Numbered from the stretch's first letter, positions 1-8,755 are shown. The stretch: 64,000 bases of DNA from Choristoneura fumiferana (GCF_025370935.1 NC_133491.1:11569767-11633766), one strand, 5' to 3'. The notes: generated by a model not told the origin, from the sequence alone. Numbers and translations: made by a program.

Positions 1-95
1 TCGTGCGGTCCCTCTGACACTTATTATATTTAATACGAGAGCGAGAGGGACGGTACGATACAAACTTCGATTATACGAACTTCGGAGTAGGCCCT
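1..95. mobile_element. MITE-A, partial copy cut by window edge
   Basis: The right part of a palindromic element. It shows GTGCGGTCCCTCTGACA, a central TTTAATACGAGAG and GAGAGGGACGGTACGATA, and ends in CTTCGGAGTAGGCCCT. The same layout is complete at 48123-48254. It has no coding capacity. The left arm lies outside the window. Confidence 0.75.
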
Positions 96-163
96 CTGAG
101 CCAACCGCGCATCACCGCGCGTTCATCTGAACATAGCCTTAAATTTCTTCAAGGGAAATATTA

Positions 164-249
164 AGAATACCGGTGGTAGATTTTTTTTGACATTCATAAG
201 TGCTTGTTATAGCCTAAATTGAATAAAGATATTTTGACTTTGACTTTGA
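164..249 (+). mobile_element. LINE-J 3' end fragment
   Basis: Carries CCGGTGGTAGATTTTTTTT, then GCTTGTTATAGCCTAAATTG, AATAAAG and a tail of repeated TTTGAC. The same 3' end occurs at 6560-6850, 10970-11066, 46608-46660 and 49862-50290. The longest copy retains RT C-terminal coding sequence, so this is a 5'-truncated non-LTR insertion. Confidence 0.75.
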
Positions 250-678
250 ATAGGTACGTATACAAATTAAAGTTGTAACGGAATGTCGACCCCGTCTCCG
301 TAACTGCGGAATTGGGATTGTTTCAGAAAAATATATAGTTTTTTTTTGTATAGTTAAATAAATTATTAGAAACGAATTTTGATATTTTTTCATATAAAAA
401 TATATTTAGGTACTTATATAAATAAATTTTAATAAAAATTAAACATTGTTTGATGAGGTCATGATTTTTGCTATAACAATGTGTATTTCATAAAATTTTA
501 TCTGTCAAGGCAAGGATTGTATTATTATTTACACTGGCAAAGTGTCGTATTATGTCAGATTGCGGGACAAGAAAGGATTCCATAAACTATGAAGTCATCG
601 TTTTTAAGGTCAAATGAAGGTCATTGCTAATTTTTTGTGTAGGTAGGTACCTAATAAATTAATTATATTATAAATCGC
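250..678. other. AT-rich stretch, nothing identified
   Basis: I see no open frame of note, no inverted repeat and no match to other repeats of the window. Confidence 0.5.
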
Positions 679-738
679 CATGCCAGCATATAAACGTCCC
701 ACTGTTGGGCACAGGCCTCCTCTCAAAATGAGAGATAT
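679..738 (-). mobile_element. SINE-B 3' end fragment
   Basis: Holds TAAACGTCCCACTGTTGGGC and CAGGCCTCCTCTCA, the 3' end of SINE-B in reverse orientation. The tRNA-like head is absent. Confidence 0.7.
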
Positions 739-1064
739 ATTATAAATAACCACAGGGAACGATATAAAAAACATTTATCTCGATGATTTTCGATTTACTA
801 TAATACGTTGTAAAAAAAAATACACAGCCCCGATCGTATATCTATGCGAAACAGTCACAAATTGAAAACATGTAAAAGTGACCGGTTACGAGTATTTCTG
901 ACTCGTTTTTTTGGTATGTACGTCTCAGGTTGTAGGCTGTCCCGCAGATATGAGGTAACACGGTCGTTAGTGGACAACAATGGCGGCTTTGCATCCCGGC
1001 CACTTGCGCCTGCGACGGTCGCACAGGGGCCATTAGGTATAGAGCTGATATTACCATAATATTG
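739..1064. other. No recognised feature
   Basis: A GC-richer patch around 900-1035 gives overlapping open frames on both strands (71-95 codons). Neither has a recognisable motif, and mutual overlap on opposite strands is what base composition alone produces. Confidence 0.4.
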
Positions 1065-1187
1065 TATTTTAGCAAAAACGTTCCAAAGCATTGTCATGTT
1101 ACTATTTAATTTCACTTTTGATGTTACTGAAATAAGTTCCAAAATAAAAAAAATACTGTTGAGGTTTAGAACGTTTTTGCTAAAATA
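1065..1187. mobile_element. Short inverted-repeat element (MITE-like)
   Basis: The 19-bp arms TATTTTAGCAAAAACGTTC at 1065-1083 and 1169-1187 are perfect inverted copies of each other around an 85-bp AT-rich centre. No second copy is seen in the window, so its mobile nature is inferred from structure alone. Confidence 0.55.
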
Positions 1188-1262
1188 CGTCCTATATGCA
1201 ATGGATTAGTACACAATAACTCTTTATTGAACACATAGTAAGTGTATCCTAAAAAGGTTTAA

Positions 1263-1376
1263 ATTTATTTGATAGATAAATGTGATGCCGTCTCTGTTTG
1301 TTTTATTGGAATAGACAGAGATGGCATCACATTTATCCGTCAAATAAAATTTATCAATGCGTGGTGAAACAGGCCC
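1263..1376. mobile_element. Harbinger-type MITE, left end lost
   Basis: Contains GTGATGCCGTCTCTGTTTG and its complement AGAGATGGCATCACATTTAT, and ends GGTGAAACAGGCCC followed by TAA, the TWA target expected for PIF/Harbinger. The left terminal 25 bp or so are missing. The region up to 1475 is shared, inverted, with 6497-6726. Confidence 0.7.
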
Positions 1377-1475
1377 TAAGTGCTTGTGATAAAATTATTT
1401 TGACTTTGAATCCCGTCAACTGCCCCAGGACAAATAATCAGCGTTTTTGCGGCGTTTTTTTGTCATTATTGTTTT
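1377..1475 (+). repeat. Segment duplicated in inverse orientation at 6497-6589
   Basis: Includes AAGTGCTTGTGATAAAATT, ATTTTGACTTTGAATCCCG, CAACTGCCCCAGGACAAATA and TCAGCGTTTTTGCGGCG. All reappear as reverse complement at 6497-6589. The first part is a degraded LINE-J tail. The rest is unique flank copied along with it. Confidence 0.7.
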
Positions 1476-1689
1476 GTGTTGTTTTAAACATCTAGTAATG
1501 CAATGGTAACGTGAAAAGTGTTTCTATAGCGTTCGTGAGATTTTTGATAAGTAGTTAATGTTTATTGGCTTCTGTGATTAAAATTAATGACATTAAAATA
1601 AATGCACTCAATTATAAATTTGTGCGCCAGTCTGTTAGCATAATGTGGCGATCTTATGACTGTATCACTCTAAGACCTTGATTGAAACC

Positions 1690-1735
1690 CACTATTAACA
1701 AATAAAATATTTAATTTAATTTAATTTCATTTCAG
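1690..1735 (+). repeat. Possible LINE poly(TAATT) tail
   Basis: AACAAATAAAATATTTAATT followed by repeated TTTAA units looks like the simple tail of a LINE 3' end. No coding remnant is seen upstream, so the assignment is weak. Confidence 0.3.
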
Positions 1736-1883
1736 GCAGTTATATATGTTACTCTTTTATAGGGTAGCTACTTAGCAGCGCAAATGCAGATGCACGTATG
1801 TAGTATGGATATTTGGCTAAACGTGGGACGTTCAATCTCTCAATGTCGTAAAATAGTCTGGAACACAGATATATCCGACAGTC

Positions 1884-2128
1884 GGGAGTCATACTATTTG
1901 CTAGCCATACCGTATGTTTGTCCGAGTCATCGTTTGTCATAATTTTTTCTTACCACTGAAATCTTAAATTTTTCTTTATCGTATAGAAAATTAGGTTCGG
2001 CTAGGTTTGTTTTTTTTATCTGAACAATTATTGGATTCGGAGAAAAAAGAGTTATGACAAACGATCATTCTGACAAACTTACATTCGAATTTTTAGTAAA
2101 AAGTATGTGAGCCGATATGGACCCCCGC
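1884..2128. mobile_element. MULE-like MITE (family T) with 9-bp target duplication
   Basis: The element begins GGGAGTCATA and ends TATGGACCCCCGC. CCGACAGTC is directly repeated immediately outside both ends (1875-1883 and 2129-2137). Nine-base duplications are typical of Mutator-like elements. Inside are ATCGTTTGTCATAA in both orientations and GTTCGGCTAGG. Diverged copies lie at 34980-35250 and 47465-47738. There is no transposase. Confidence 0.65.
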
Positions 2129-2518
2129 CCGACAGTCTTCATACTATCCACTCTATATCATTCCTCACAAAGCGCGTGCGCACGATTGGAAATAATTTAA
2201 AGCGCGCAGTTAGTTAAAATATCGAATGCTGATAGATGGACGGACAGACGGACGGACATCTGTGTTTTTGCATACAGCGCAATTTGTGTTATGTTGATTG
2301 GAAGCAGGTGCTTAATGTAGAAAGGGCGTAATAACTTGTAAATGTCTGTATTAAAAAAAATGTTTCTGATTATTTAGATAAACGAATGATTAATTTTATA
2401 GTTTCTTAGCTACAATTTGTTGTAGATGTTGTAATGTTGCAGGCGTAAACAGGCGATTATATAGTTACTTTCAGGATAGTTTTTACTTCTGTACAATTGA
2501 AGATTTCAGAATAATGTC
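2129..2518. other. No gene; short GGAC-rich simple sequence
   Basis: Only a GATGGACGGACAGACGGACG run near 2234-2260 stands out. Such runs accompany the AGGGTTCC repeat family elsewhere in the window, so this may be its remnant. Confidence 0.4.
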
Positions 2519-2843
2519 CATCCATCCATCCCAGCCTATATACGTCCCACTACTGGGCACATGCCTCCTCTCAGAACAAGAGGGTTTGGGACATAGTTCC
2601 TACGCGAGCCCAGTGCGGATTGGGAACTTCGGATTGGGAATTGGGGATTGGGAATTAAATTGCTTCGCAGGTTTGTGCAGGTCCTCACGATGTTTTCCTT
2701 CACCGCAAAGCTCGTGGTAAATATCAATTGTGATTCAGCACATGAATTTCGAAAAACTCAGAGGTGCGAGCCGGGGTTTGAACCCACGACCCTCTTCTTG
2801 AGAAGTGATAGGTCAAACCACTAGGCCATCACGGCTTACCAGA
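2519..2843 (-). mobile_element. SINE-B, near full length
   Basis: On the minus strand it starts with a tRNA-like head: box A TGGCCTAGTGGTTTGA and box B GGTTCAAACCCC. It continues through CACATGAATTTCGAAAAACTC (as read on plus) and CGAAGCAATTTAATTCCC, and ends GTGGGACGTATATAGGCTGG plus a (GGAT)n tail (CCATCCATCC on plus). Length is about 325 bp. RNA polymerase III would transcribe such elements. Confidence 0.85.
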
Positions 2844-2935
2844 ATAATGTGTTTGCTAAATATATGAGAGTCCCAGTAAAAAAATGCGAAAAAATATAGT
2901 CAAAATAGTTCATGCTTCGCTTCGCGGGTACGCAA

Positions 2936-2962
2936 ATTTTCATATTTATAATATTAGTAGGA
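2936..2962 (-). mobile_element. Helitron 5' terminus fragment
   Basis: The minus strand reads A|TCCTACTAATATTATAAATA, one base off the start used by the longer Helitrons at 26770 and 57022. The A before TC fits insertion between A and T. Confidence 0.55.
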
Positions 2963-3217
2963 TCATAAAAGTATTTCAAGGTACACTCGTATCGTCCCTC
3001 GAAATAGCTAGTGTTTATTAGTAGTAAAAATTACTCACCAACACATGACTCGCTAGCTCGTTCACTCATTAAAAAACGAAATTGAATCACTCTGCGTACA
3101 TTTCGTCACCAGACGGTGGAATAGCTTGGAAATGTCACGTCCTTTGTGAACGTCTCGCAATATTAGTCACAATTCCATAACCGCCATCACGGGAGAGAAA
3201 GAAGTGTTTTAGTTCCG

Positions 3218-3270
3218 CACCGCGCATGCGCGGTAAGGCGACCGGGTTAGACACTAAAAACGAAAAATCG
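3218..3270 (+). repeat. GCGCATGCGCGGTAAG repeat, copy 1
   Basis: CGCGCATGCGCGGTAAGG, GGTTAGACACT and AAAAATCGGT recur in diverged form at 21708-21770. The unit has no coding potential and its family is not recognised. Confidence 0.4.
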
Positions 3271-3271
3271 G

Positions 3272-3317
3272 TCAAGTGCGAGTCGGACTCATACATGAAG
3301 GGTTCCGTACCTCCATA
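3272..3317 (+). repeat. GTGCGAGTCGGACTC / AGGGTTCCGTACC repeat fragment
   Basis: Holds AAGTGCGAGTCGGACTC joined to AAGGGTTCCGTACC, two modules that are dispersed elsewhere in the window (52775, 59576 and 35573, 23516). Confidence 0.55.
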
Positions 3318-3560
3318 CAATTCTCGATGAGGGCTACAGCATAGATGTCGCTAGTGTCACTGCTTAAGTGACTAAATAAGAAATAAACAAAACAAGCTGA
3401 GATATGTGGTGCATAGGAGAAATTCGTGTCTGTATCAGTGTCCAGTGGTGGTGTAGTGGTATAGCACGTGGCACGGAATGCCGAGGACCTGGGTTCGATT
3501 CCCAGCCCTGGTCTTATTTTTCTGATTTTTCTGTGCATCTATATTTCAGTTGACTCGACA
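3318..3560 (+). mobile_element. tRNA-headed retroposon (family FB), 5' and 3' truncated
   Basis: Shares GGCTACAGCATAGATGTCGC, CACTGCTTAAGTG, GGTATAGCACG and TTTTTCTGTGCATCTATATT with the complete copy at 8768-9144. A box-A-like TGGTGTAGTGGTATAGC and a perfect box B GGTTCGATTCCC lie about 35 bp apart, as in a tRNA gene. The cloverleaf is not convincing as a functional tRNA. Confidence 0.7.
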
Positions 3561-3885
3561 ATAAATTTATTTAAAAACAATGTTAACTAACCTTGTACAA
3601 TTATGAGTTTACATACTCGATATGGGATGTGAGTGTAATAGGTATTATATGTATTTGACTCAATGGCTGTAAAGATATTAATATCGCCCTCGACTGTACC
3701 TATATCAGTATCGAACGCGGCGTCACTCCCGCGCATGCGAGCCTTCGCCGGCGCACAAAGCGTCTCCACTCTGTACATATGTTAATTTCCTTTATGCCAC
3801 TGCTTTACATGCAGATTGGAAAACACGCGATTGAAACTCGAAACTGTCTCGTTTCGAAAGGGTTATTAATGCCGATGATTAGTTT
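3561..3885. other. No recognised feature
   Basis: Contains a GC-rich patch (3700-3770, CCCGCGCATGCGAGCC) but no supported gene or repeat. Confidence 0.4.
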
Positions 3886-4111
3886 TTAGGGTTCCGTAAC
3901 ATGTCGCAATAGTAAAATAATAAGGGTTGACCGTACTGAAGCTAAGACGCAAAAGATGCCATAGAAGCGTAGCTAATGGTATGGAGCTAGAAAAAACAAT
4001 AATATTTTTGAAATCCACGTTTTGCTCTGCTTTTCCTACTATAGATATTGTGAAAATAAGACTCGGGTCTAATTCAGTATTAGGTATATATTCCCCTCTC
4101 GTCTACGGCTA

Positions 4112-4376
4112 AATTCCGGGATCTTACGAAATTCTCGTGGGAAATTCCCAAAACTTACGTACATATATACCCATGCAAATTTTCATGTTTGACATAGCAC
4201 TTAAGATTTTTAAATTTTACATAGATCCCGTGGGAATATCAGGGTAAAAAGTATTTTATGTGTTATTCCAGAGGTCCGGCTATCTAGTTACTGAATTTAA
4301 TCCAAATCTATTCAGCCGTGGTAGCGTGAAGGAGAAGCAAACGCATGAATGTACAAACTTTCATATTTTTATTGAA
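4112..4376 (-). mobile_element. Helitron body fragment
   Basis: TCTCGTGGGAAATTCCC, ATCCCGTGGGAATATCAGGG, TATGTGTTATTCCAGA and CAGCCGTGGTAGCGTGAA match the internal part of the Helitron at 26181-26770. Both termini are missing. Confidence 0.65.
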
Positions 4377-4500
4377 CGATTGAACGATTGGCCTATTCTG
4401 CACTTCCCAATCCCACGCCCTTGTAAAAAAAATCGGAAAACCCGAATGCCTTAAAAAACTTACTTAATAAAAAATAAAAAGGCAGTCTAATTTTTGATTT

Positions 4501-4506
4501 TTTATT
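4501..4506 (-). terminator. Possible poly(A) signal for the 4774-5088 candidate
   Basis: AATAAA on the minus strand, 268 nt downstream of the candidate stop codon. The hexamer is common in AT-rich DNA, so it supports the gene call only weakly. Confidence 0.25.
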
Positions 4507-4773
4507 AAAGAATAGATGCACTTGAACAAAAAGCTCTCAATTTTTCTTGCTCTATAACATTTTTCTCCGGAACCACGTTGTCTTGTAACGACTCACTTAA
4601 CCTTCTGCTCGCTGCTTGTTTTTTCTTATGACATGACAGCGTTAAAGTGTTAAAACAACCTTTCTTCTTCGAGGCTTATTTTGTCCCACCGTGTCTGAGG
4701 GACAATACTCCCCTTTACCTTTTTCATTCTCATTGTTTAAAAGAAAAATATGTTAATTGTTATTGAACAAGAA

Positions 4774-5088
4774 TTACTGAAGATTGAAAAAAGTGAAGAC
4801 GCGCTGATTTGAAACCTGATATGCAAATAATTATTGAATCAAGCGTTACTCTACGGAAGTCCATATCAAAGGATTGAAAACATTGACTCACCCGTAATAT
4901 GACATCTGGTAGCATGGTGATCGGTTGTGTTGCTCTGAGGATGAACTCGGATTGAGTTCGAAGCCCGTCAGAGTTGTGTGGTGGTGGTGATAGTTGGGTT
5001 TGTGAGATTTGTGTGTGTTCTTGCAGGAGGTGGAGGGGCGGCTGTATGAACACTCTGTTGCGTAGATCTAGATAAAATCGCGGGTGAA
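4774..5088 (-). CDS. Candidate 3'-terminal exon pair of an unknown gene
   Basis: Seen: a minus-strand frame opens at a good acceptor (TTTTTATTTACTTAG, ending at 5089) and runs 197 nt to 4892 without a stop. It is followed by GTGAGT and, 76 nt later, by TTTGCATATCAG. Joining the two frames gives another 13 codons before TAA at 4774-4776. The upstream exon is proline- and glutamine-rich and contains its only Met near the end, so it would be an internal exon. Known: insect introns are often 60-90 nt, so the intron is of normal size. The product is not recognised and the start lies upstream, outside what I can define. Caveats: the acceptor abuts a LINE 3' end (5089-5278), CGCGGGTGAACNAAGTAA also occurs in the hairpin at 10157-10243, and the plus strand has its own acceptor-like TTCTTGCAG here. 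It could be a non-coding transcript or chance. Confidence 0.33.
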
Positions 5089-5278
5089 CTAAGTAAATAA
5101 AAAGAATAGACAACACGACACAAACACAAGACACAACAATATCATTAAGTAGGATAGTATAGATAGATAGTAAGAAGTATGTGTCATTGCGGTTGTGAAT
5201 CGGACCTGGCCCAGCATAATGCTGAGACGTTAAGAACGTCCCAGCGCTGATTTTCAGCCAGCACCAAGTAAGCAAGCC
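5089..5278 (-). mobile_element. LINE-K 3' untranslated fragment, copy 1
   Basis: On the minus strand it reads TGGCTGAAAATCAGCGCTG, CAGCATTATGCTG and GATATTGTTGTGTCTTG. The same order occurs at 29935-30093, where it ends in ATAAATG and a TTTC-type tail. No RT coding part is seen. Confidence 0.6.
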
Positions 5279-5648
5279 AGTAGGTACCTAATTGTTTATA
5301 GTGCACTTAGTTTTCTCCAGTTTTAGTCCATTGTCCTTTCACCTCGACGCAAATACACTTGTTACCGTAAACAGGCGTCCAGTTCGGCCGACGTATGGAG
5401 ATGCCGCATTATACGCGGCTAGGTTGCGCTAACGGGGGATATCAGTCACAATTTAAACGAAAATACGCATCAGGGTTTGAAGGCATTCGCTTCGTTACGT
5501 TGTAGTGGGTGCAAAAAAGGTGGGGATCGATTTTAAAGGCAGCGGCTGTCCGGTTCGTATCTGGTCTGTTATCTCTGGTCTGTATCGGATGATATTGGGG
5601 ATGGGCGAATTTTTGAGCGTTTTGACCGGTCGTAAACGTCATTACTAT

Positions 5649-6215
5649 TAGGGAGGGGCCGAATATTCGTTTTAAATATTCGGTATTCGGCATATTCGGC
5701 AGGTTTATCGAATATTTGTCTTCGGCTGAATATTTGGCTAAAACACCGAATGTTCGGCAAAGTGGTACTTATTCAAACTTTTTACTGTATTGAGCTATGT
5801 ATGAGTTGAGTCTTAAATGTGTTATTTTTATGAGGTACAGTGAGGCTTTATGTTTTTGATGACACTGTAGCTTCATTTCCAATAACAGCAGATAAAAAAA
5901 GATCGTTATTAATTAACTACAAAATATAAGTAAGTACCTAGCTGTTTTGAGATCAAGCTACAGTGGTACTAATACTTTAATACTAATACTAAAATAATAT
6001 GTTAATATAATCAATCAGGTCTTTCTTGTGAGAAATTAAGCAAGTTTTTTTTAAATCAAGAGCGGCATGATTAAATTACCTACAACTAATCTACCTACTT
6101 CTACTAGGTATCAATTATGAAGAATATTTGGCCGAATATTCGGTTCGGTAAAAAATTTACCGAACTTTCGGCTGAATATTCGTATTCGGTGAAACCCATG
6201 TTCGACCCATCTCTA
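5649..6215. mobile_element. hAT-like element rich in CGAATATTCGG
   Basis: The ends TAGGGAGGGGCCGAATATTC and, as reverse complement, TAGAGATGGGTCGAA form imperfect terminal repeats of the hAT kind (CAGNGNTGGGC-like). ATTACTAT before and ATTACCTA after the element may be a decayed 8-bp duplication. Both ends carry clusters of GAATATTCGG, CGGCTGAATATT and TATTCGGTATTCGG. The middle 350 bp are AT-rich and non-coding. Confidence 0.6.
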
Positions 6216-6301
6216 ATTACCTACTACCCCACGCTTATTAGCACAACGGAAGGACAAGTTGCAAGAATTTTGGTCACGCTAGATTTGCCATCGGTATTGG
6301 T

Positions 6302-6422
6302 TTGGTTTTTCTGTGCATCTATATTTCAGTTTGTATTTTCAATTTAGGTTTTACGGGATGGCCGTAAAAGTAAAAATTTGGAATTGAAATAAAAAATACA
6401 AAAAGATTCCAAAAAAACAATC
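6302..6422 (+). mobile_element. 3' part of FB retroposon
   Basis: TTTTTCTGTGCATCTATATT, TTTAGGTTTTACGGGATGGC and AAATACAAAAAGATTCC match 9020-9143 almost base for base. The copy is 5'-truncated just before this point, so the tRNA-like head is missing. Confidence 0.7.
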
Positions 6423-6496
6423 TTAATCGGTATTGTCTTTTAGTTTTCATAGAAAATATAATCAGCATCATCTATTTTAATAAAATTTGACAAATC

Positions 6497-6589
6497 AATA
6501 ATGTCAAAAAACGCCGCAAAAACGCTGATTATTTGTCTGGGGCAGTTTAACGGGATTTAAAGTCAAAATATTTTTATCGCAAGCACTTA
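6497..6589 (-). repeat. LINE-J tail plus shared flank (copy of 1377-1475)
   Basis: Reverse complement of 1377-1475 (CGCCGCAAAAACGCTGA, TTTGTCTGGGGCAGTTTAAC, AAAGTCAAAATATTTTTATC). The last 30 bp are LINE-J tail, which continues on the far side of the MITE at 6727. Confidence 0.7.
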
Positions 6590-6726
6590 GGGGCTGTTTC
6601 ACCACCCATTGATTAATTTTATTTGACGGATAAATATGATGCCGTCTCTGTCTATTCAAACAAAACAAAAAGAGACTGCATCAAATTTATCCGTCAAATA
6701 AAGTCTATGGATGGTGAAACAGGGGG
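6590..6726. mobile_element. Harbinger-type MITE inside LINE-J
   Basis: Begins GGGGCTGTTTCACCACCCAT with TTA before it and ends GGTGAAACAGGGGG with TTA after it. Inner arms are GATGCCGTCTCTGTC and AGAGACTGCATCAAATTTAT. It interrupts the LINE-J sequence exactly at AAGCACTTA, giving a 3-bp TTA duplication. The last bases differ from the consensus CAGCCCC. Confidence 0.8.
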
Positions 6727-6850
6727 TTAGTCTTGTGGATGTCGAAAAATCTACCATCGGTTCGGAATAAAACTCTATGAAGAATAATCCGGAAAGAAAT
6801 TGAACCAGGTATATTTTTTAAGAACAGATCTACAAATGTTATTTCATCAT
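6727..6850 (-). mobile_element. LINE-J 3' untranslated fragment (right of MITE)
   Basis: AAAAATCTACCATCGGTTCGG, GAATAATCCGGAAAGAAATTG and GGTATATTTTTTAAGAACAG align with 49925-50010. With 6560-6589 it forms one LINE copy split by the MITE. Confidence 0.75.
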
Positions 6851-6868
6851 CTCGGCATGCAAAACGGA

Positions 6869-6972
6869 GTGCAAAATTCAAACTTCGAATCTTGCCGTCC
6901 CACTGACGCTTATATTATTTAATACGAGAGTGAGAGGGACGGTATCATATGAACTTCTATGAGCTTGGGCCA
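6869..6972. mobile_element. MITE-A, diverged copy
   Basis: CTTCGAATCTTGCCGTCCC, GACGCTTATATTATTTAATA and GAGAGTGAGAGGGACGGTAT show the MITE-A core. The right arm is only partly preserved. Confidence 0.7.
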
Positions 6973-7089
6973 TAGTTCTGACTTGGGCCCATTGCATAAA
7001 CTTCACATACACCAATTAATGTCTGAGCTTTATTGTTTAAGTATTTGTATTTTGTATACATGTGTATTACCATGCTGGCAAATGACGTT

Positions 7090-7340
7090 AACGACCGGAT
7101 GGCCAAATGGTTAGAGAACGGTGGAGTCCCGGGTTCGATTCCCGGCCGGGGCAGATATTTGTATGAATAATACGAATGTTTGTTCTCGGGTCTTGGATGT
7201 TTAATATGTATTTATCTATTTAAGTATAAGTATGTTTATCCATTGCCTAGTATCCATAGTGTACTAGCTGGTGTGTAGCTTTGCTTAGTTTGGGACTAGG
7301 TCAACTGGTGTCAAGTGTCCCATGATATTAATTAAAAAAT
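7090..7340 (+). mobile_element. SINE-A with deleted anticodon region
   Basis: Head: ACGACCGGATGGCCAAATGG (box A) and GGGTTCGATTCCCGGCCGGG (box B). Body: CAGATATTTG, TTGTTCTCGGGTCTTGGATG, GTTTGGGACTAGGTCAA and GTCCCATGATATTAATT. About 17 bp between the boxes are missing relative to 50870-51120. Confidence 0.8.
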
Positions 7341-7377
7341 AAATCAAATTTAAATCTGAAAAAAAAAACATGCTCTC

Positions 7378-7447
7378 AATTGGGACCTCCGGTATGAGAG
7401 ATGCCTATGTCCAGCAGAACACTGACACAGGCTATGATGATGATGGA
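7378..7447 (+). mobile_element. RTE-like LINE 3' end
   Basis: GAGATGCCTATGTCCAGCAG followed by GGCTATGATGATGATGG matches the 3' end of the RTE-like fragment at 37425-37745 (reverse) with its (ATG)n tail. Confidence 0.65.
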
Positions 7448-7627
7448 TCACCAGCAGTTTTTGCCAACGCTACCAGCTAGAAAGTAATAAGTCTGTAAAA
7501 ATGTGCATACAATGCCTGCATTTGAAATGCAAAGCGCAAGCGCAGCGCCGTCCGTCAGAGCTTATATATTGCGCACCGCAACTGCCTTTACTCTGGCCGT
7601 AAGAAAAATAAATTTAACTGAAGTACT

Positions 7628-7700
7628 TGGACGTATATACGTCACACCAATTTTGACCATTTTTATATGCCTCCTCCCTGTCACAATTATTATTTTTACT
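7628..7700 (+). repeat. CACACCAATTTT / CCTCCCTGTCACA repeat, copy 1
   Basis: TATACGTCACACCAATTTTG and GCCTCCTCCCTGTCACAAT recur, diverged, at 25705-25790 (TTTGTCCCACCAATTTTTAC and CCCGCCCCTTGTCACATGC). Confidence 0.4.
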
Positions 7701-7721
7701 AAACTAAGCCACTTAAAAAAA

Positions 7722-7800
7722 ATTGAAAACCCCCGACTCAAAGTTCAGTATCTTAAAAACTGTAGAAACGATTTTAATAACTTTTAGCTAAGAACCGTTC
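7722..7800 (-). repeat. P2 repeat, tail fragment
   Basis: AACCCCCGACTCAAAGTTCA, TATCTTAAAAACTG and TTTTAATAA match the reverse complement of the P2 tail seen in full at 42652-42892. Confidence 0.55.
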
Positions 7801-7802
7801 AG

Positions 7803-7881
7803 GTTATAGCTTCCATCCGCCACCAACACCACATTTTAAATGCGCTCAATCTCTCTCTGTCTCGCGGATGGAAGCTATAAG
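7803..7881. repeat. Hairpin: 17-bp inverted repeat
   Basis: TTATAGCTTCCATCCGC (7803-) and GCGGATGGAAGCTATAA (-7881) are perfect inverted copies separated by about 45 bp that hold CTCTCTCTGTCTC. Confidence 0.5.
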
Positions 7882-7882
7882 C

Positions 7883-8095
7883 TGGACGGAAAAAATAAAC
7901 GAAGAGGTGTTAAATTCGGTAGGTGAGAGGAGACTGCTGTTGAGAATGATTCAGAATAGAAGAGGGATTATGCTGGGGCACCTGTTACATAAGATCAATA
8001 ATTAAAGGTAAAATAGAGGGTAGGAGAGGCAGGAGAAGACCGACACGTGCGTTTATGGAGCAAGGCAAAGAGAAGGTCAAGGTAATGTCGTATCA
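7883..8095 (+). pseudogene. LINE reverse-transcriptase C-terminal remnant
   Basis: Translating from about 7885 gives WTEKINEEVLNSVGERR, then RRGIMLGHLLH and, after a frame disturbance near 8000, IKGKIEGRRGRRRPTRAFME. This pattern (RRG..LGH, then a GKIEG(R/K)RGRGRP motif) is the usual C-terminal tail of LINE ORF2 proteins. The frame change and short length mark it as dead. The clade (RTE, CR1 or L2-like) cannot be fixed from this piece. Confidence 0.65.
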
Positions 8096-8293
8096 GGGTG
8101 TCCATGAGCCCTGCCATACTTTTAGCCTCGTAAGTTCTCGTGTACTTCATAAAGTACAAATCAATTGTAAGAATAACTCCCGAATGTACTATGTGAAGTA
8201 CAAATTTTGCAATTAAATGACAACATTTTAATTGAGTTAATTTCCAAAATCAGAAAACCGACAATTCTTGGCAAGGTCTATAACTATGTACCT

Positions 8294-8521
8294 GGGCCAA
8301 TCAACTATTTAACCGACACTTTGGGCGTCTCTGGCGTTACCAAAAAATCGTACTTCCAACACGATATTTCACGGTTTAATAGGTTGAACTTACGTAGGAT
8401 GGCATGTATTCATGTACACCATATATTAAATTACAGAAAAAACGTGTTTACTTACAAAAATCTGCAATTGTATGAAAAATGTCGCTGACAGATTAGTGTG
8501 GGTAAAAAAGTTGATTGGCCC
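8294..8521. mobile_element. MITE with GGGCCAATCAACT ends
   Basis: GGGCCAATCAACTATTTAAC on the left and, as reverse complement of the right end, GGGCCAATCAACTTTTTTAC form about 27-bp imperfect terminal repeats. ACCT flanks both sides (8290-8293, 8522-8525). A 93-codon frame spans the element but opens with TTG and has no family features. Only one copy is seen. Confidence 0.55.
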
Positions 8522-8755
8522 ACCTACCTATGGTAAAAACGTCAAGACTCACGAGATTGGTCTTTATCCACTTCACCGTATCATACGATGAACGTAATAG
8601 GAATGTATCAGGCACGGAATGTAACGCGACACGAGACGAATGTCAACGGCGTGTTATAACGGCACCGTTTTTGACGCTCCGTCCATGGCACGCGACGGCG
8701 ACGGTTGTTAATAAACTTGCTAGTGAACAGTCTCATACTTTTCAATACAAAAAAC
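8522..8755. other. No recognised feature
   Basis: A GC-richer patch with an 84-codon frame (8515-8769) that overlaps the flanking elements. No motif supports it. Confidence 0.35.

Noticed and set aside
4980..5068. Plus-strand terminal exon after TTCTTGCAG (EVEGRLYEHSVA then stop)
   Set aside because: Short, and the opposite strand has a better paired intron. Recorded because it conflicts with the minus-strand call.
7090..7160. tRNA gene calls at SINE heads (also 3443, 8936, 31460, 33025, 36949, 50870)
   Set aside because: Box A and box B are clear, but the sequences continue into SINE bodies, recur in multiple copies and do not give well-paired acceptor stems.
8207..8488. 93-codon frame
   Set aside because: TTG start and contained largely in an inverted-repeat element.
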